From NCBI GenBank assembly GCA_965279005.1, contig CBDIHK010000020.1:76468-140467 (forward strand): a stretch of 64,000 bases of DNA, given 5' to 3'. The stretch comes from Planctobacterium sp965279005 (lineage in GTDB: Bacteria > Pseudomonadota > Gammaproteobacteria > Enterobacterales > Alteromonadaceae). The translations under genes were made by a program, and so were the position numbers. The notes beneath the pieces were generated by a model. That model saw only the letters and a program-made list of their open reading frames with translations. It was not told the DNA's origin and searched no databases. Each line of letters starts with the position of its first letter. Position 1 is the first letter of the stretch. Below, piece by piece: positions 27,574-37,537 of this stretch.

Positions 27574-30500
27574 ATGACGGTTAATAAGACCCCAAATTCC
27601 GTTCTTTTAGACAATGTTTACCAGCTAATAAAAACCAAAGTTGATAAACCACACAATGAGCTAGTCGAGCAGTTTGCTCGCATCCTTTTCCAAAATATCC
27701 CCAAAGAAGATTTACACAATCGCAACGATAGTGACCTATATGGTGCGGCACTAAGTCTTTGGAATGAGTTTAGCCAGTTTGACAGCGACAATACCTCAAT
27801 TAGGGTGTTCAACCCAGAAGTGTCAAAACACGGTTGGCAATCAACGCATACTATCGTTGAGGTGATCGTGAAGGATATGCCGTTTTTGGTGGATTCGATC
27901 CGCATGGCATTGAACCGCTGTGGCATCACTGCGCATTTGCTGTTGCACAGCCCCTTGACCCTAACCCGTGATGCAAACCACAAGATAGTTGGGTTTGTAG
28001 AGTCAGGGGCAAACCGCGACGATGCGCTTAAGAATACTATTTTCCTGATTGAAGTTGACAGGCAAACCGAAAAATCTGATTTGGACGCATTGGCGGTTGA
28101 ATTGCAGTCCGTTGTAGATGAAGTGTCCCTAGCCGTTACTGATTGGCAAGCAATGCGCTCCCGCTTGAACCAGATCATTGAAGATTTTGCTAAAGCCAAA
28201 GTGCCTTGCAGTGTAGAAGAAAAAGCCCAAGCTGAAAAATTCCTAAAGTGGGTACAGGCACATAACTTTACGTTAATGGGCTACCGCCACTACACCGCAA
28301 AGGCGATAAAAGGCGATCACCGTTGGGTTTCTGACAACGATTCCAGTTTGGGATTGATGAAAAAGTCTATCAGTGACAGGGAGCGGGTTTTATCCAAGCT
28401 GCCAGTGTCTGCCCGTGAGGAAACCCTGAGTAGCAACCCACTTATCTTAACCAAAACCAACTCCAAATCTCGTGTGCACAGGCCTGCCTACATGGATTAC
28501 ATCGGGGTTAAGTCTTTTGACGACAAAGGCAATGTGGTTTCCGAAGACAGGTTCATTGGCCTTTATTCTGCGTCGTTTTACAATAGCAGCGCAACACAAT
28601 TGCCAGTGTTAGAGGATAAAATTGAGCGTATTTGCGTAAATTCCGGTTTTGAAAAAGGCTCCCACGCATATAAAGCAATTGTGAATATCCTTGAAACTTA
28701 TCCAAGGGACGAAGTATTGCAAACTTCAGAAGATGAAATGCTGAAGATTGTACTCGGTATTTTCCAGATGCAAGAACGCGGTATTTCACGTTTGTTCGTG
28801 CGTAGGGATGTATTTGGCCGCTTCTTCTCCTGTATGGTTTTTGTACCAAGGGAACGCTATAACACCCAGTTGCGTAAAGAAACCCAAGCGCTGCTCAAAA
28901 AATCCTTTGGTAGTGACAAAAATGTTGAGTTCACTACTTACTTCTCTGAGTCTGTATACGCAAGAACCCACTATATAGTCCGAGTCAACGACAACAATGC
29001 GGAAATTGACGTGAAGGAAATTGAAAAGAACATCGTGGAACTCACCAAAACCTGGAATGACCGCCTGGCGACGGCCATTCGCAATAGCCACGGCGAAGCG
29101 AAGGGCAAAGCATTGGAGAACAAATATGACGGTGCGTTTTCCCGCAGTTATAAAGAACAAAACCTACCAAGTGTCACCGTTGTCGATATTGAAAAATTAG
29201 AAACCTTGGGTGATGACCACACCCTAGACATGCTGTTTTACAAGCCCCAGGAAGAGTCAAAAGATAGTGAAGCAGTTAGGTTGAAGTTATTCCACCAAAA
29301 AGAACCCATACACCTTTCTGCTGTATTGCCAATGTTGGAAAATTTTGGCTTGCGTGTCATAGACGAAAGCCCTTATGAAGTGAAAGCCTCGGATGGCAGT
29401 GTTAACTGGATCATGGATTTTTCCATGTTGCACAAAACCATCAAAGATATGGCGTTGGAAAAAGCCCAGGAGCTATTCCAAGATGCATTCTCGCAGGTAT
29501 GGTATCAGCGCTTGGAAGACGACGCCTTTAACCGTTTGGTATTAGGGGCTGGCTTGGCAGGCAGGATGGTAATCATCCTCAGGGCATACGCCAAATACAT
29601 GCGCCAGACCGGCAGCTCATTTAGTAATACCTATATGGCGCGGACGCTGGATCGTTATCCAGATATCGCTAAGCTCATCGTTGACCTATTTGCTGCCCGC
29701 TTTGATCCTGATTTGGGACAGGATGAAAAAGCCCAGAAAGCTATTGAGCGCAAAATCAAAGACAAACTAGACATGGTAGCCAACTTGGATGATGACCGGA
29801 TCATCCGCCGTTATATGGACATGATTTTGGCAACTTTGCGTACCAATTTCTATCAAACTGCACTTGATGGCAGCGACAAAGCCTACGTCTCATTTAAGTT
29901 CTTGCCAGAAATGATCCCTGACATGCCGTTACCGCTGCCTAAATTTGAAATTTTTGTGTACTCGCCCCAGGTGGAAGGTGTGCACTTGAGGGGCGGAAAA
30001 GTCGCCCGTGGTGGCCTGCGCTGGTCAGACCGACAGGAAGACTTCCGCACTGAAGTGCTGGGTTTGGTAAAAGCACAGCAGGTTAAAAACACCGTTATTG
30101 TGCCTGTCGGGGCGAAAGGCGGGTTCGTTTGTAAAAAGCTGCCGTTTGACCAAGGGCGTGATGCGGTATTTAAAGCGGGGCAAGAGTGTTATCGCATATT
30201 TATCCGTAGCCTGTTAGATATCACCGACAACATTGTTGATGGCAACGTTGTCCATCCAGAGCGTGTAGTGCGCCACGATGAAGACGACCCCTATTTGGTT
30301 GTGGCCGCGGACAAAGGCACCGCTACTTTCTCGGATATTGCCAATAGCATTTCTGAAGAATACGGATTTTGGTTAGGCGATGCTTTTGCCTCGGGCGGCA
30401 GCGTGGGCTATGACCACAAAGGTATGGGGATCACGGCCCGTGGTGCTTGGGAATCCGTGAAGCGCCACTTCCGGGAGATCGGAATCGATTGCCAAACTAC

Positions 30501-32409
30501 CGACTTCACCTGCCTAGCTGTGGGTGATATGGCGGGTGATGTGTTCGGCAATGGCATGTTGCTGTCCAAGCACACCCGGTTGATGTTTGCCTTTAACCAC
30601 TTGCACATCTTTTTTGACCCGAATCCTGATTCGGCGAGTTCCTATGTGGAAAGGCAGCGCTTGTTTGAAAACCCCAAACTTACTTGGGATGACTATGATA
30701 AGTCGTTAATTTCAAAGGGCGGGGGAGTGTTCTCACGCTCTGCCAAAGCAATTGATTTAAGCCCTGAAATGCGCAAGGCACTGGGCACAGCCAAGACAAC
30801 CATGACGCCGAACGAAATGATCCATATTGCATTGCAAATGCCAGTGGATTTAATTTGGAACGGGGGTATCGGCACCTACATTAAGGGCAGCAAGGAGTCC
30901 CACGCTGACTGTGGTGACCGCGCCAACGATGATGTTAGGGTTAATGGCAACCAGGTTAAGGCTAAAATTGTCGGTGAGGGCGGTAACTTGGGACTTACCC
31001 AGCTCGGCCGTATCGAATTTGCTGCCAATGGCGGCAGGGTCAATACTGATTTCATCGACAACGTCGGTGGTGTTGATTGTTCGGACAATGAAGTCAATAT
31101 TAAAATTTTGCTTAACTCATTGGTAAACAGTGGCGATTTGACCGTAAAACAGCGCAACCAGCTGTTGTATGACATGACCGATGATGTTGCAGAGCTAGTA
31201 TTACAAGACTGCTACCGGCAGACCTTGTCTATCTCTATCACGCAGCAAGGCGGCGCTTCTTCTTTAAAAGAACAGACCCGCTTTATCCATGGGTTGGAAC
31301 GGGAAGGCACCTTGAACCGGGAGTTAGAGTTTATCCCCAATGATGATGAAATTTCCGAACGGCTTGCAACTGGTAAGGGCTTTACCCGCCCCGAGTTATC
31401 TGTGTTGATCTCTTACAGTAAAATGGTGCTCAAAGAACAGCTTAATATCCCCGAAATAACCGGTAACGCATACCATGGCAAGTTGTTAGTAGGGGCTTTC
31501 CCGAAAGTGTTACAAGAGCGTTTCGCCGATAAGATGCAAGAGCATCCTTTGCGCTCAGAAATAATTGCTACCAAGTTGGCCAATAATATGATCAACGATA
31601 TGGGGCTTAATTTCTTGTGGCGAATGCAGGAAGAAACCGGCGCCACAGTACAGGAGATCAGCAACGCTTATGCGGTTGTTAAAGGCGTATTTGAAGTCGA
31701 CGAAACCTGGTCTGCTATCGAGGCATTGGACAACCAAGTTGATGCCCATGTGCAGCTAGGTATGCTTGACTCGATGCGCCGTACAATGCGTCGGGGTGTC
31801 CGTTGGTACTTGCGCCACGGCAAGAAAGGCCAAGCACTGCAAGCTTGTATTGATAGTTACAAGCCAACCTTTGATGGGCTTTCCCGTAACTTGCCAACCT
31901 ACCTAGTGGCAGAAGAGTACCAAGAGTTGCAAGCCATGATCGCGGAATTGACTGCAAAAGGTGTAACCGAAGAAGTAGCAACTAAGATTGGCTCACTCAG
32001 TAACTTATTCCCGGCCTTGGATTTGGCGCAGATGGTGACTGAACACAAACGCGATATCGATTTGGTGGCCGGTTTGTACTTCAACCTTGGTGCGAAACTC
32101 GAATTGCATTGGTTCTTGGAGCAGATTAACAAGCAATCGGTATCCAACCACTGGCAAGCTCTGGCCCGGGCCTCTTACCGTGAAGAGCTAGATTGGCAGC
32201 AACGCGCCCTTACTGCCGTTATATTGGATTACAATAAAAAAGGGACTGACGCTAAGGAAATTTTGGATAATTGGATTGAAGAGCATCAATTCTTACTCGA
32301 ACGCTGGTATCATATGATGGCCGAGTTCAAGACCAGTAGCACACACGAATTTGCCAAGTTTTCAGTGGCTCTGAGGGAGTTGATGTTGTTAAGCCTCAAT
32401 TGCTCTTGA
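27574..32409 (+). CDS. gdhB: NAD-specific glutamate dehydrogenase, large (L180-type) class
   Basis: 1,611 residues, the size of the bacterial large NAD-GDH family that turns glutamate into 2-oxoglutarate and ammonia for catabolism. A long N-terminal regulatory region (about residues 1-700) precedes the GDH core, where RGGKVARGGLRWSDRQEDFRTEVLGLVKAQQVKNTVIVPVGAKGGFV is diagnostic, followed by GDMAGDVFGNGML and the NAD-binding KAKIVGEGGNLG. A C-terminal helical domain completes it. An upstream AT-rich region carries the promoter and the gene ends in its own terminator. In Shewanella this gene also lies before pyrD. Confidence 0.96.
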   Translation: MTVNKTPNSVLLDNVYQLIKTKVDKPHNELVEQFARILFQNIPKEDLHNRNDSDLYGAALSLWNEFSQFDSDNTSIRVFNPEVSKHGWQSTHTIVEVIVKDMPFLVDSIRMALNRCGITAHLLLHSPLTLTRDANHKIVGFVESGANRDDALKNTIFLIEVDRQTEKSDLDALAVELQSVVDEVSLAVTDWQAMRSRLNQIIEDFAKAKVPCSVEEKAQAEKFLKWVQAHNFTLMGYRHYTAKAIKGDHRWVSDNDSSLGLMKKSISDRERVLSKLPVSAREETLSSNPLILTKTNSKSRVHRPAYMDYIGVKSFDDKGNVVSEDRFIGLYSASFYNSSATQLPVLEDKIERICVNSGFEKGSHAYKAIVNILETYPRDEVLQTSEDEMLKIVLGIFQMQERGISRLFVRRDVFGRFFSCMVFVPRERYNTQLRKETQALLKKSFGSDKNVEFTTYFSESVYARTHYIVRVNDNNAEIDVKEIEKNIVELTKTWNDRLATAIRNSHGEAKGKALENKYDGAFSRSYKEQNLPSVTVVDIEKLETLGDDHTLDMLFYKPQEESKDSEAVRLKLFHQKEPIHLSAVLPMLENFGLRVIDESPYEVKASDGSVNWIMDFSMLHKTIKDMALEKAQELFQDAFSQVWYQRLEDDAFNRLVLGAGLAGRMVIILRAYAKYMRQTGSSFSNTYMARTLDRYPDIAKLIVDLFAARFDPDLGQDEKAQKAIERKIKDKLDMVANLDDDRIIRRYMDMILATLRTNFYQTALDGSDKAYVSFKFLPEMIPDMPLPLPKFEIFVYSPQVEGVHLRGGKVARGGLRWSDRQEDFRTEVLGLVKAQQVKNTVIVPVGAKGGFVCKKLPFDQGRDAVFKAGQECYRIFIRSLLDITDNIVDGNVVHPERVVRHDEDDPYLVVAADKGTATFSDIANSISEEYGFWLGDAFASGGSVGYDHKGMGITARGAWESVKRHFREIGIDCQTTDFTCLAVGDMAGDVFGNGMLLSKHTRLMFAFNHLHIFFDPNPDSASSYVERQRLFENPKLTWDDYDKSLISKGGGVFSRSAKAIDLSPEMRKALGTAKTTMTPNEMIHIALQMPVDLIWNGGIGTYIKGSKESHADCGDRANDDVRVNGNQVKAKIVGEGGNLGLTQLGRIEFAANGGRVNTDFIDNVGGVDCSDNEVNIKILLNSLVNSGDLTVKQRNQLLYDMTDDVAELVLQDCYRQTLSISITQQGGASSLKEQTRFIHGLEREGTLNRELEFIPNDDEISERLATGKGFTRPELSVLISYSKMVLKEQLNIPEITGNAYHGKLLVGAFPKVLQERFADKMQEHPLRSEIIATKLANNMINDMGLNFLWRMQEETGATVQEISNAYAVVKGVFEVDETWSAIEALDNQVDAHVQLGMLDSMRRTMRRGVRWYLRHGKKGQALQACIDSYKPTFDGLSRNLPTYLVAEEYQELQAMIAELTAKGVTEEVATKIGSLSNLFPALDLAQMVTEHKRDIDLVAGLYFNLGAKLELHWFLEQINKQSVSNHWQALARASYREELDWQQRALTAVILDYNKKGTDAKEILDNWIEEHQFLLERWYHMMAEFKTSSTHEFAKFSVALRELMLLSLNCS

Positions 32410-32425
32410 TAATAATATTCACCAG

Positions 32426-32452
32426 AAAAAACCGGCATTGCGCCGGTTTTTT
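32426..32452 (+). terminator. rho-independent terminator of gdhB
   Basis: AAAAAACCGGC and GCCGGTTTTTT are perfect arms around ATTGC, 17 bases after the gdhB stop and just before pyrD. Confidence 0.88.
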
Positions 32453-32475
32453 TTAAACTAGTAAAAGGATCCTGA

Positions 32476-33486
32476 ATGTATTGGTTAGCGCAAAAGTTCC
32501 TTCATAGCCTTGAAGCTGAAACTAGCCACGACTTTACTATCAACTTTCTAAAGCAATCACAAAATACACCGCTAAAGGCCGTTTACTCGCAATCCGTGCC
32601 AGACAAGCCGGTTGAGATTGCTGGATTAAAATTAAAAAACCCGATTGGCCTTGCAGCTGGCTTGGACAAAAACGGTGAATGCATAGATGCATTTGCCGCT
32701 ATGGGATTTGGTTTTATTGAAGTGGGTACAGTTACTCCCAAACCACAACCAGGTAATGACAAGCCGCGTTTGTTCCGGTTAAAGGACGCATCGGCAATCA
32801 TCAACCGCATGGGATTTAATAATAAAGGGGTGGATTATTTAGTAGAACAAGTTAAGCAGTCCCAATATGACGGCGTTCTAGGTATCAATATTGGTAAAAA
32901 TAAAGTGACGCCGGAAGAAAAAGCACTGGACGACTATTTGATTTGTATGCGCAAGGTGTACGAGCATGCCAGTTACATTACTATTAACATTTCTTCGCCT
33001 AATACCCCGGGTTTGCGCAACCTGCAATGTGAAGCTGCACTAGAACCCTTGTTATTCGGTTTGAAAGCTGAGCAAGAAGTATTGCGGGAAAAATACGGCA
33101 AGCAGGTGCCGCTATTTGTAAAAATTGCCCCTGATCTCAGCGATGCAGAGATTGAATCAATGGCATCGTGTATTAAAAAAGCGGAAATGGAAGGGGTGAT
33201 TGCCACTAACACCACGATTTCACGCGAAGGTGTCGAAGGGCTGCGTTACGCCAAGGAAATGGGGGGCTTATCAGGTAGCCCATTGACTGGCAAGAGCCTG
33301 CACGTCACTGAAAAATTAGCCAAGCAGCTCGAGGGGGAAGTGCCCATTATTGGGGTCGGTGGCATAGATAGTGTTGCAGCCGCCAAACAGCGCCTAGATG
33401 CCGGCGCACAGGCGTTGCAGATCTATTCTTCTTTTATCTACCAAGGGCCGCCGTTGATTAAACAACTGGTCAAGGGCGTAATTTAG
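32476..33486 (+). CDS. pyrD: dihydroorotate dehydrogenase (quinone), class 2
   Basis: 336 residues, the membrane-associated quinone-linked enzyme of de novo pyrimidine synthesis, oxidising dihydroorotate to orotate. The N-terminal amphipathic helix (MYWLAQKFLHSLEAETSHDF) marks class 2. FMN-binding motifs LKLKNPIGLAAGLDKNGE and the active-site NISSPNTPGLRNLQ with its catalytic Ser are present, as is PIIGVGGIDSV near the end. AAAAGGAT precedes the ATG. It is followed by zapC, as in E. coli. Confidence 0.96.
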   Translation: MYWLAQKFLHSLEAETSHDFTINFLKQSQNTPLKAVYSQSVPDKPVEIAGLKLKNPIGLAAGLDKNGECIDAFAAMGFGFIEVGTVTPKPQPGNDKPRLFRLKDASAIINRMGFNNKGVDYLVEQVKQSQYDGVLGINIGKNKVTPEEKALDDYLICMRKVYEHASYITINISSPNTPGLRNLQCEAALEPLLFGLKAEQEVLREKYGKQVPLFVKIAPDLSDAEIESMASCIKKAEMEGVIATNTTISREGVEGLRYAKEMGGLSGSPLTGKSLHVTEKLAKQLEGEVPIIGVGGIDSVAAAKQRLDAGAQALQIYSSFIYQGPPLIKQLVKGVI

Positions 33487-33529
33487 CAGTTAGTATCAGG
33501 CTCCCTAAATAATCAATGAGGTGGCTTGG

Positions 33530-34063
33530 TTGACCGCAACTCAAAAAATACCAGCGCCAGATCCTAGTTGGCAGTGGTACATAGATAAAGGTTCCCAGCA
33601 ATTAGCAATTGAGCTGGGGCAAATAGGGCAGTTGGTCATGCCAATTGCCTCCAAGCAACTATTACAGCAAAACTTAGACGGTGCTGCGTTTTCGATCCAA
33701 GACACTCACCTTTACCATCAATGGTTAGAGCGTATCGAAGCGTCCCCTTTGGTTTGGACTAGCGAAGCGACTATGTGCTTGCTATTAAATGTAGTGGCTT
33801 GTTTGCAATATCAAAAAGAGCAAAGTGGCAAGGCTTGGTATTTCAAGAAACCTGCCCAGCCATTTAACTGCGAGCTTGGCACCATTGCCTTGCTAAAAAC
33901 AGACCTCAGTGAAAGCCATGCCTTGGTAATTGAACAAAAAAGCGATTTCGTAAATGTAGCACTTCTGCAACCTTTACAATTAACGGAATCCAAGGCCTAT
34001 GCTACCTTTGCCGCCATTAAGGTGGGTGCTGATTGCCTACATCAACCGGATATAGAAGGTTAG
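33530..34063 (+). CDS. zapC: cell division protein ZapC
   Basis: 177 residues. DPSWQWYIDKGSQQLAIEL resembles the start of E. coli ZapC, overall length is similar (E. coli 180), and the position directly after pyrD is the same. ZapC binds FtsZ and stabilises the Z ring in the cytoplasm. I prefer TTG at 33530 over an in-frame GTG at 33521, because GAGG at 33518-33521 is then correctly spaced. Divergence from the E. coli sequence is high, so the name rests partly on synteny. Confidence 0.8.
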   Translation: MTATQKIPAPDPSWQWYIDKGSQQLAIELGQIGQLVMPIASKQLLQQNLDGAAFSIQDTHLYHQWLERIEASPLVWTSEATMCLLLNVVACLQYQKEQSGKAWYFKKPAQPFNCELGTIALLKTDLSESHALVIEQKSDFVNVALLQPLQLTESKAYATFAAIKVGADCLHQPDIEG

Positions 34064-34072
34064 CAACCCGAC

Positions 34073-34363
34073 ATGGCTAGGAGTACCTGCAGGTGTGCGG
34101 TAAACGCCGCTTTGTTTATGTTTTGGGTGGTTATTGGGTTTGGCTTTTACCAAGTGCTTTGGCACTGGTTATTTGGGTTAGAAGTCGAGCCTAGTTATTA
34201 TCCTGCGATGCAATCAATAAAGCTCACGACTGAACTTTTGGCCGCGTTATTGATCCTAGTTTGGTTGCTCAGGTACGGCAAAAAACGTTTTGGTCAACTT
34301 AATATTTTGCTAGCACTACCTATCGCAACAGTGGTAGTGCTTATCTTTAAAACCTTGGTTTAA
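34073..34363 (+). CDS. small membrane protein, 96 aa
   Basis: Unrecognised. Three hydrophobic helices are visible (about residues 10-33, 48-66 and 73-95), with a basic loop RYGKKRFGQ between the last two. The N-terminus has two Cys (STCRCAV). It starts nine bases after zapC in the same direction, so it probably shares the pyrD-zapC transcript. No function can be proposed. Confidence 0.6.
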   Translation: MARSTCRCAVNAALFMFWVVIGFGFYQVLWHWLFGLEVEPSYYPAMQSIKLTTELLAALLILVWLLRYGKKRFGQLNILLALPIATVVVLIFKTLV

Positions 34364-34441
34364 CATCTTAATCGGTATTGCGTAGTTGCAAAGCTCAATG
34401 AACCCTAGTTAAACTTTTGCAAAAAAACAGATTGGAAAAGT

Positions 34442-34678
34442 ATGAGCGCAAATGACACTAAAGTGAGGGTACCTGCACAAATCAGGGTAATGATTGCTAT
34501 TGTAGCCAGCCCAACTTTGATGGTTATGTGGTTTTTGCTCTACAACATATTCACCCGCAACTGGCAAGATATTGCAGTTAGCACTGCCGTGTTTACAGCT
34601 ATTGGTTGTTATGCCTACTACATTGTCATCACCGGAAAACTACCTTTCACAAAAAGCAAAGCTGCAACTGAATCGTAA
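34442..34678 (+). CDS. small membrane protein, 78 aa
   Basis: Unrecognised. Two hydrophobic helices (about residues 14-36 and 43-65) lie between a short polar N-terminus and a basic tail ending KSKAATES. GGAAAAG precedes the ATG at 34442. It lies between the 96-residue membrane protein and the DsbD-like gene, all in one direction. Confidence 0.6.
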   Translation: MSANDTKVRVPAQIRVMIAIVASPTLMVMWFLLYNIFTRNWQDIAVSTAVFTAIGCYAYYIVITGKLPFTKSKAATES

Positions 34679-34857
34679 AAGGGGTAGCTCTAATTCCATA
34701 TTTCCCGCTAACTTCCAGGCGTTTCATGCGTTTATAGTTTTTTATTAATTATTTGTTACGAATGGCGGCGCCGTTTGCTTCAGTAATGGCTTAAAAGATT
34801 GATCTAATTAGGTTAGTTTCCCGTTGCAAGAGTCAGATAAAAATTATTAATACTGCA

Positions 34858-36927
34858 ATGTTGGCGGAAATTAGGAACAGTAAAACCGTTTTCAAAGGGC
34901 TGCTTTTGGCATGTTTTTTGGCACTGTCTATCGGAATAGCCAATGCGACAAATACTGCAACCGGCCCACACATCAAGGTCGCGTTGTATTCAGAGCAGCA
35001 AGCTTTGGTACCTGGCAGTACCCAATGGTTAGGTGTTTATTTTCAGCCGGATCCGGAGTGGCACACCTATTGGCTCAACCCCGGAGATTCTGGAGAAGCG
35101 CCAACCCTGGGCTGGCACCAACAGCAACATCTAACATTCGGTGAAATCCAGTGGCCTGTACCGGTACCCATCCGTGTTGCCCATTTGGTTAACTATGGTT
35201 ACAAGCAGGCTAACCTACTTATGGTGCCGATAACCATTAGTGAATCGGCACCTGTTGGCAGTAAAATTGCCGTTACTGTGGATCTGTCGTGGCTGGTGTG
35301 CAAGGAAGATTGCATCCCAGGTTGGGCAACGCTTGTACATACCATGCAAGTATCCAATGAAACAGGTCTGGCAAGCCAATCTGACTTATTTGCGCAGACC
35401 AGAAAAGTTTGGCCTAGCAGCACAACCCTAGCTGCCCAACACGAAATTAATAGCCAGTCGATAGCCGTAGATATCAATTTATCCCAGGTACCGTCCGAGC
35501 AATTCTCACAGCAATGGTTTTTATTTCCATTTAGGAATGACGTTACCAACCATGCGGCACCACAACAAACCTTACTTGAAAGCCAACGCTTGATACAGCT
35601 GCTGGAAAAATCCGATTATTTCCAAGGCAGCAGCGAAAACCTGCAATTTTTGTTAAGTGATGGCGAACAGGGCTTCTATGTTGATAGCCAATTATTAATG
35701 CCAGGGCAGGGCGGCAATGACAGCGTATTTAGCCCGGGACATTCGTTGTTTGTATTGTTATTAATGGCATTCGCGGGTGGGCTTATCTTGAACCTGATGC
35801 CCTGTGTCCTGCCCGTCATTTCAATGAAGGCCTTGTCATTACCCAGCAATGGTGTCGATACATCTAGTAAATGGGGATATTTCATTGGTGTGGTGGTGAG
35901 CTTCCTGTTGTTCGCCCTGGTGGTGGTTACCCTAAGGGGGACTGGCAATAGCATTGGCTGGGGATTCCATATGCAATCTCCGGTAATGGTGGCGTTGCTG
36001 GCCTTCATATTTACTTATATTGCCATGTCATTGCTTGATGCAGCCCCAAGCGGCAGCCGGTTTGCTGGTATTGGCCAGCAACTCACCCAAGGCAAAGGTT
36101 TTGCCTCACAGTTTTTCACTGGTTTTTTGGCTGTGCTAGTGGCTTCGCCTTGTACCGCGCCATTTATGGCAACGGCTATGGGGGTGGCAATGGTGAGCCC
36201 TGCCTGGGTGAGCTTTGCCTTGTTCTTGGCATTGGCAGTGGGGTTTGCGCTACCGTTGAGCCTTGTGCAACAGTCCCGTCGAATTGCTGGCTGGATACCC
36301 AAACCAGGGGCTTGGATGCAAACCTTTAGGCAATGCCTCAGCTTTCCTATGTTAGCTACAGTGGTTTGGTTGCTGTGGGTCTACCAGGGGCAAACCAACC
36401 CAGGCGCACAGCTTGCTTTACTATCCGCCTTGTTGCTATTGGCCTTCTTGCTTTGGTTAGGGAGCACACTACGGGGTAAAATGCGCATCATAGTTGCGAT
36501 TGTTGCCCCCGTTTTCGTCATTGCGTTTTTGTCTTACCAGGCTGGTGACAAGGAGCCTGGGACTTTAGTTAAACAAGAGTTTTCCGCAGCAACTTTGCAA
36601 TCATTGAGGAACCAAAACCAAGTGGTTTTGGTTAACATGACTGCGGATTGGTGTATTACCTGTAAAGTTAATGAGCAGGTGGCGCTTAACAGTGAAGAGT
36701 TTAGCCAATTGATGGCCCATCCTGATGTCCATTACATGGTGGGTGATTGGACCAATAAAAATCAACCTATCTTTGATTATTTAAAGTCATACCAGCGTTC
36801 TGGCGTGCCCTTGTATGTCGTGTATGCCGGGACGAAAAATGCCACAGTGCTACCCCAGATTTTAACCCCAGATATTGTGAAAACAGCAATTAACAACGCT
36901 TTGCAGGAGATAAAATATGTCCCTTAA
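34858..36927 (+). CDS. DsbD-family thiol:disulfide interchange protein
   Basis: 689 residues with a signal peptide, a periplasmic DsbD-like N-terminal domain (about residues 35-290, with WLVCKEDCIPG), a central membrane domain of about eight helices carrying the paired cysteines in LNLMPCVLPVISMKAL and VASPCTAPFMATAMG, and a C-terminal thioredoxin domain with TADWCITCKVNE. It should pass electrons from cytoplasmic thioredoxin to the periplasm. The layout matches DsbD/ScsB-like reductases rather than CcdA. The stop overlaps the start of a secreted redoxin by 11 bases, which is the likely electron acceptor. The Shine-Dalgarno is poor, so the exact start is uncertain. Confidence 0.88.
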   Translation: MLAEIRNSKTVFKGLLLACFLALSIGIANATNTATGPHIKVALYSEQQALVPGSTQWLGVYFQPDPEWHTYWLNPGDSGEAPTLGWHQQQHLTFGEIQWPVPVPIRVAHLVNYGYKQANLLMVPITISESAPVGSKIAVTVDLSWLVCKEDCIPGWATLVHTMQVSNETGLASQSDLFAQTRKVWPSSTTLAAQHEINSQSIAVDINLSQVPSEQFSQQWFLFPFRNDVTNHAAPQQTLLESQRLIQLLEKSDYFQGSSENLQFLLSDGEQGFYVDSQLLMPGQGGNDSVFSPGHSLFVLLLMAFAGGLILNLMPCVLPVISMKALSLPSNGVDTSSKWGYFIGVVVSFLLFALVVVTLRGTGNSIGWGFHMQSPVMVALLAFIFTYIAMSLLDAAPSGSRFAGIGQQLTQGKGFASQFFTGFLAVLVASPCTAPFMATAMGVAMVSPAWVSFALFLALAVGFALPLSLVQQSRRIAGWIPKPGAWMQTFRQCLSFPMLATVVWLLWVYQGQTNPGAQLALLSALLLLAFLLWLGSTLRGKMRIIVAIVAPVFVIAFLSYQAGDKEPGTLVKQEFSAATLQSLRNQNQVVLVNMTADWCITCKVNEQVALNSEEFSQLMAHPDVHYMVGDWTNKNQPIFDYLKSYQRSGVPLYVVYAGTKNATVLPQILTPDIVKTAINNALQEIKYVP

Positions 36928-37522
36928 AACCCTCGTTGCTACTCTATTGTTAGGCTTGTCGTCAATGGCAATGGCGAAAGTACAGGTTGACCAAACTGCA
37001 CCCAACTTTACACTACAATCCAGCAATGGCGAACAGGTCAATCTATCCGATTTCTCCGGTAAATATGTAGTGTTAGAGTGGACTAACCATCTGTGCCCTT
37101 ACGTGAAAAAGCACTATGGCAGCGACAACATGCAAGGTTTGCAGCGCAAATACACTGGTAAAGATGTCGTTTGGTTGTCGATTATATCTTCAGCGCCTGG
37201 CAAGCAAGGCTATGTAGAAGCAGCTGAAGCAAACCGGCTAACCCAAGACCGCAATGCGGATCCAAGCTATGTCCTCTTTGATCCAGAGGGTGTTGTTGGC
37301 AAGCTCTATGGTGCCAAAACTACGCCACAAATGTATATCATTGATCCAGCGGGTACCCTGCGCTACAACGGCGCAATCGATAGTATCAAGTCGGCCAACC
37401 CGGCAGATATCCCGAAAGCCACTAATTACCTGGACACCGGCATGATAGCCTTGTTAGCCGGTATGGGCGTCGATCCCAAAACAACCGTCCCTTATGGCTG
37501 CTCCATCAAGTACAAAGGCTAG
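36917..37522 (+). CDS. periplasmic thioredoxin-fold redoxin (AhpC/TSA-like)
   Basis: 201 residues with a signal peptide (MSLKTLVATLLLGLSSMAMA) and the AhpC/TSA fold: DQTAPNFTLQSSNGEQVNLSDFSGKYVVLEW. The site NHLCPYVKKHY contains a single Cys (Cys60) instead of a CxxC; a second Cys (Cys195) lies in YGCSIKY at the extreme C-terminus and may serve as resolving residue. The role is probably peroxide or disulfide reduction in the periplasm, with electrons from the overlapping DsbD-like protein. A MITE-like element is inserted 15 bases after the stop. Confidence 0.85.
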   Translation: MSLKTLVATLLLGLSSMAMAKVQVDQTAPNFTLQSSNGEQVNLSDFSGKYVVLEWTNHLCPYVKKHYGSDNMQGLQRKYTGKDVVWLSIISSAPGKQGYVEAAEANRLTQDRNADPSYVLFDPEGVVGKLYGAKTTPQMYIIDPAGTLRYNGAIDSIKSANPADIPKATNYLDTGMIALLAGMGVDPKTTVPYGCSIKYKG

Positions 37523-37537
37523 CTAGCGCTGGCTTGA

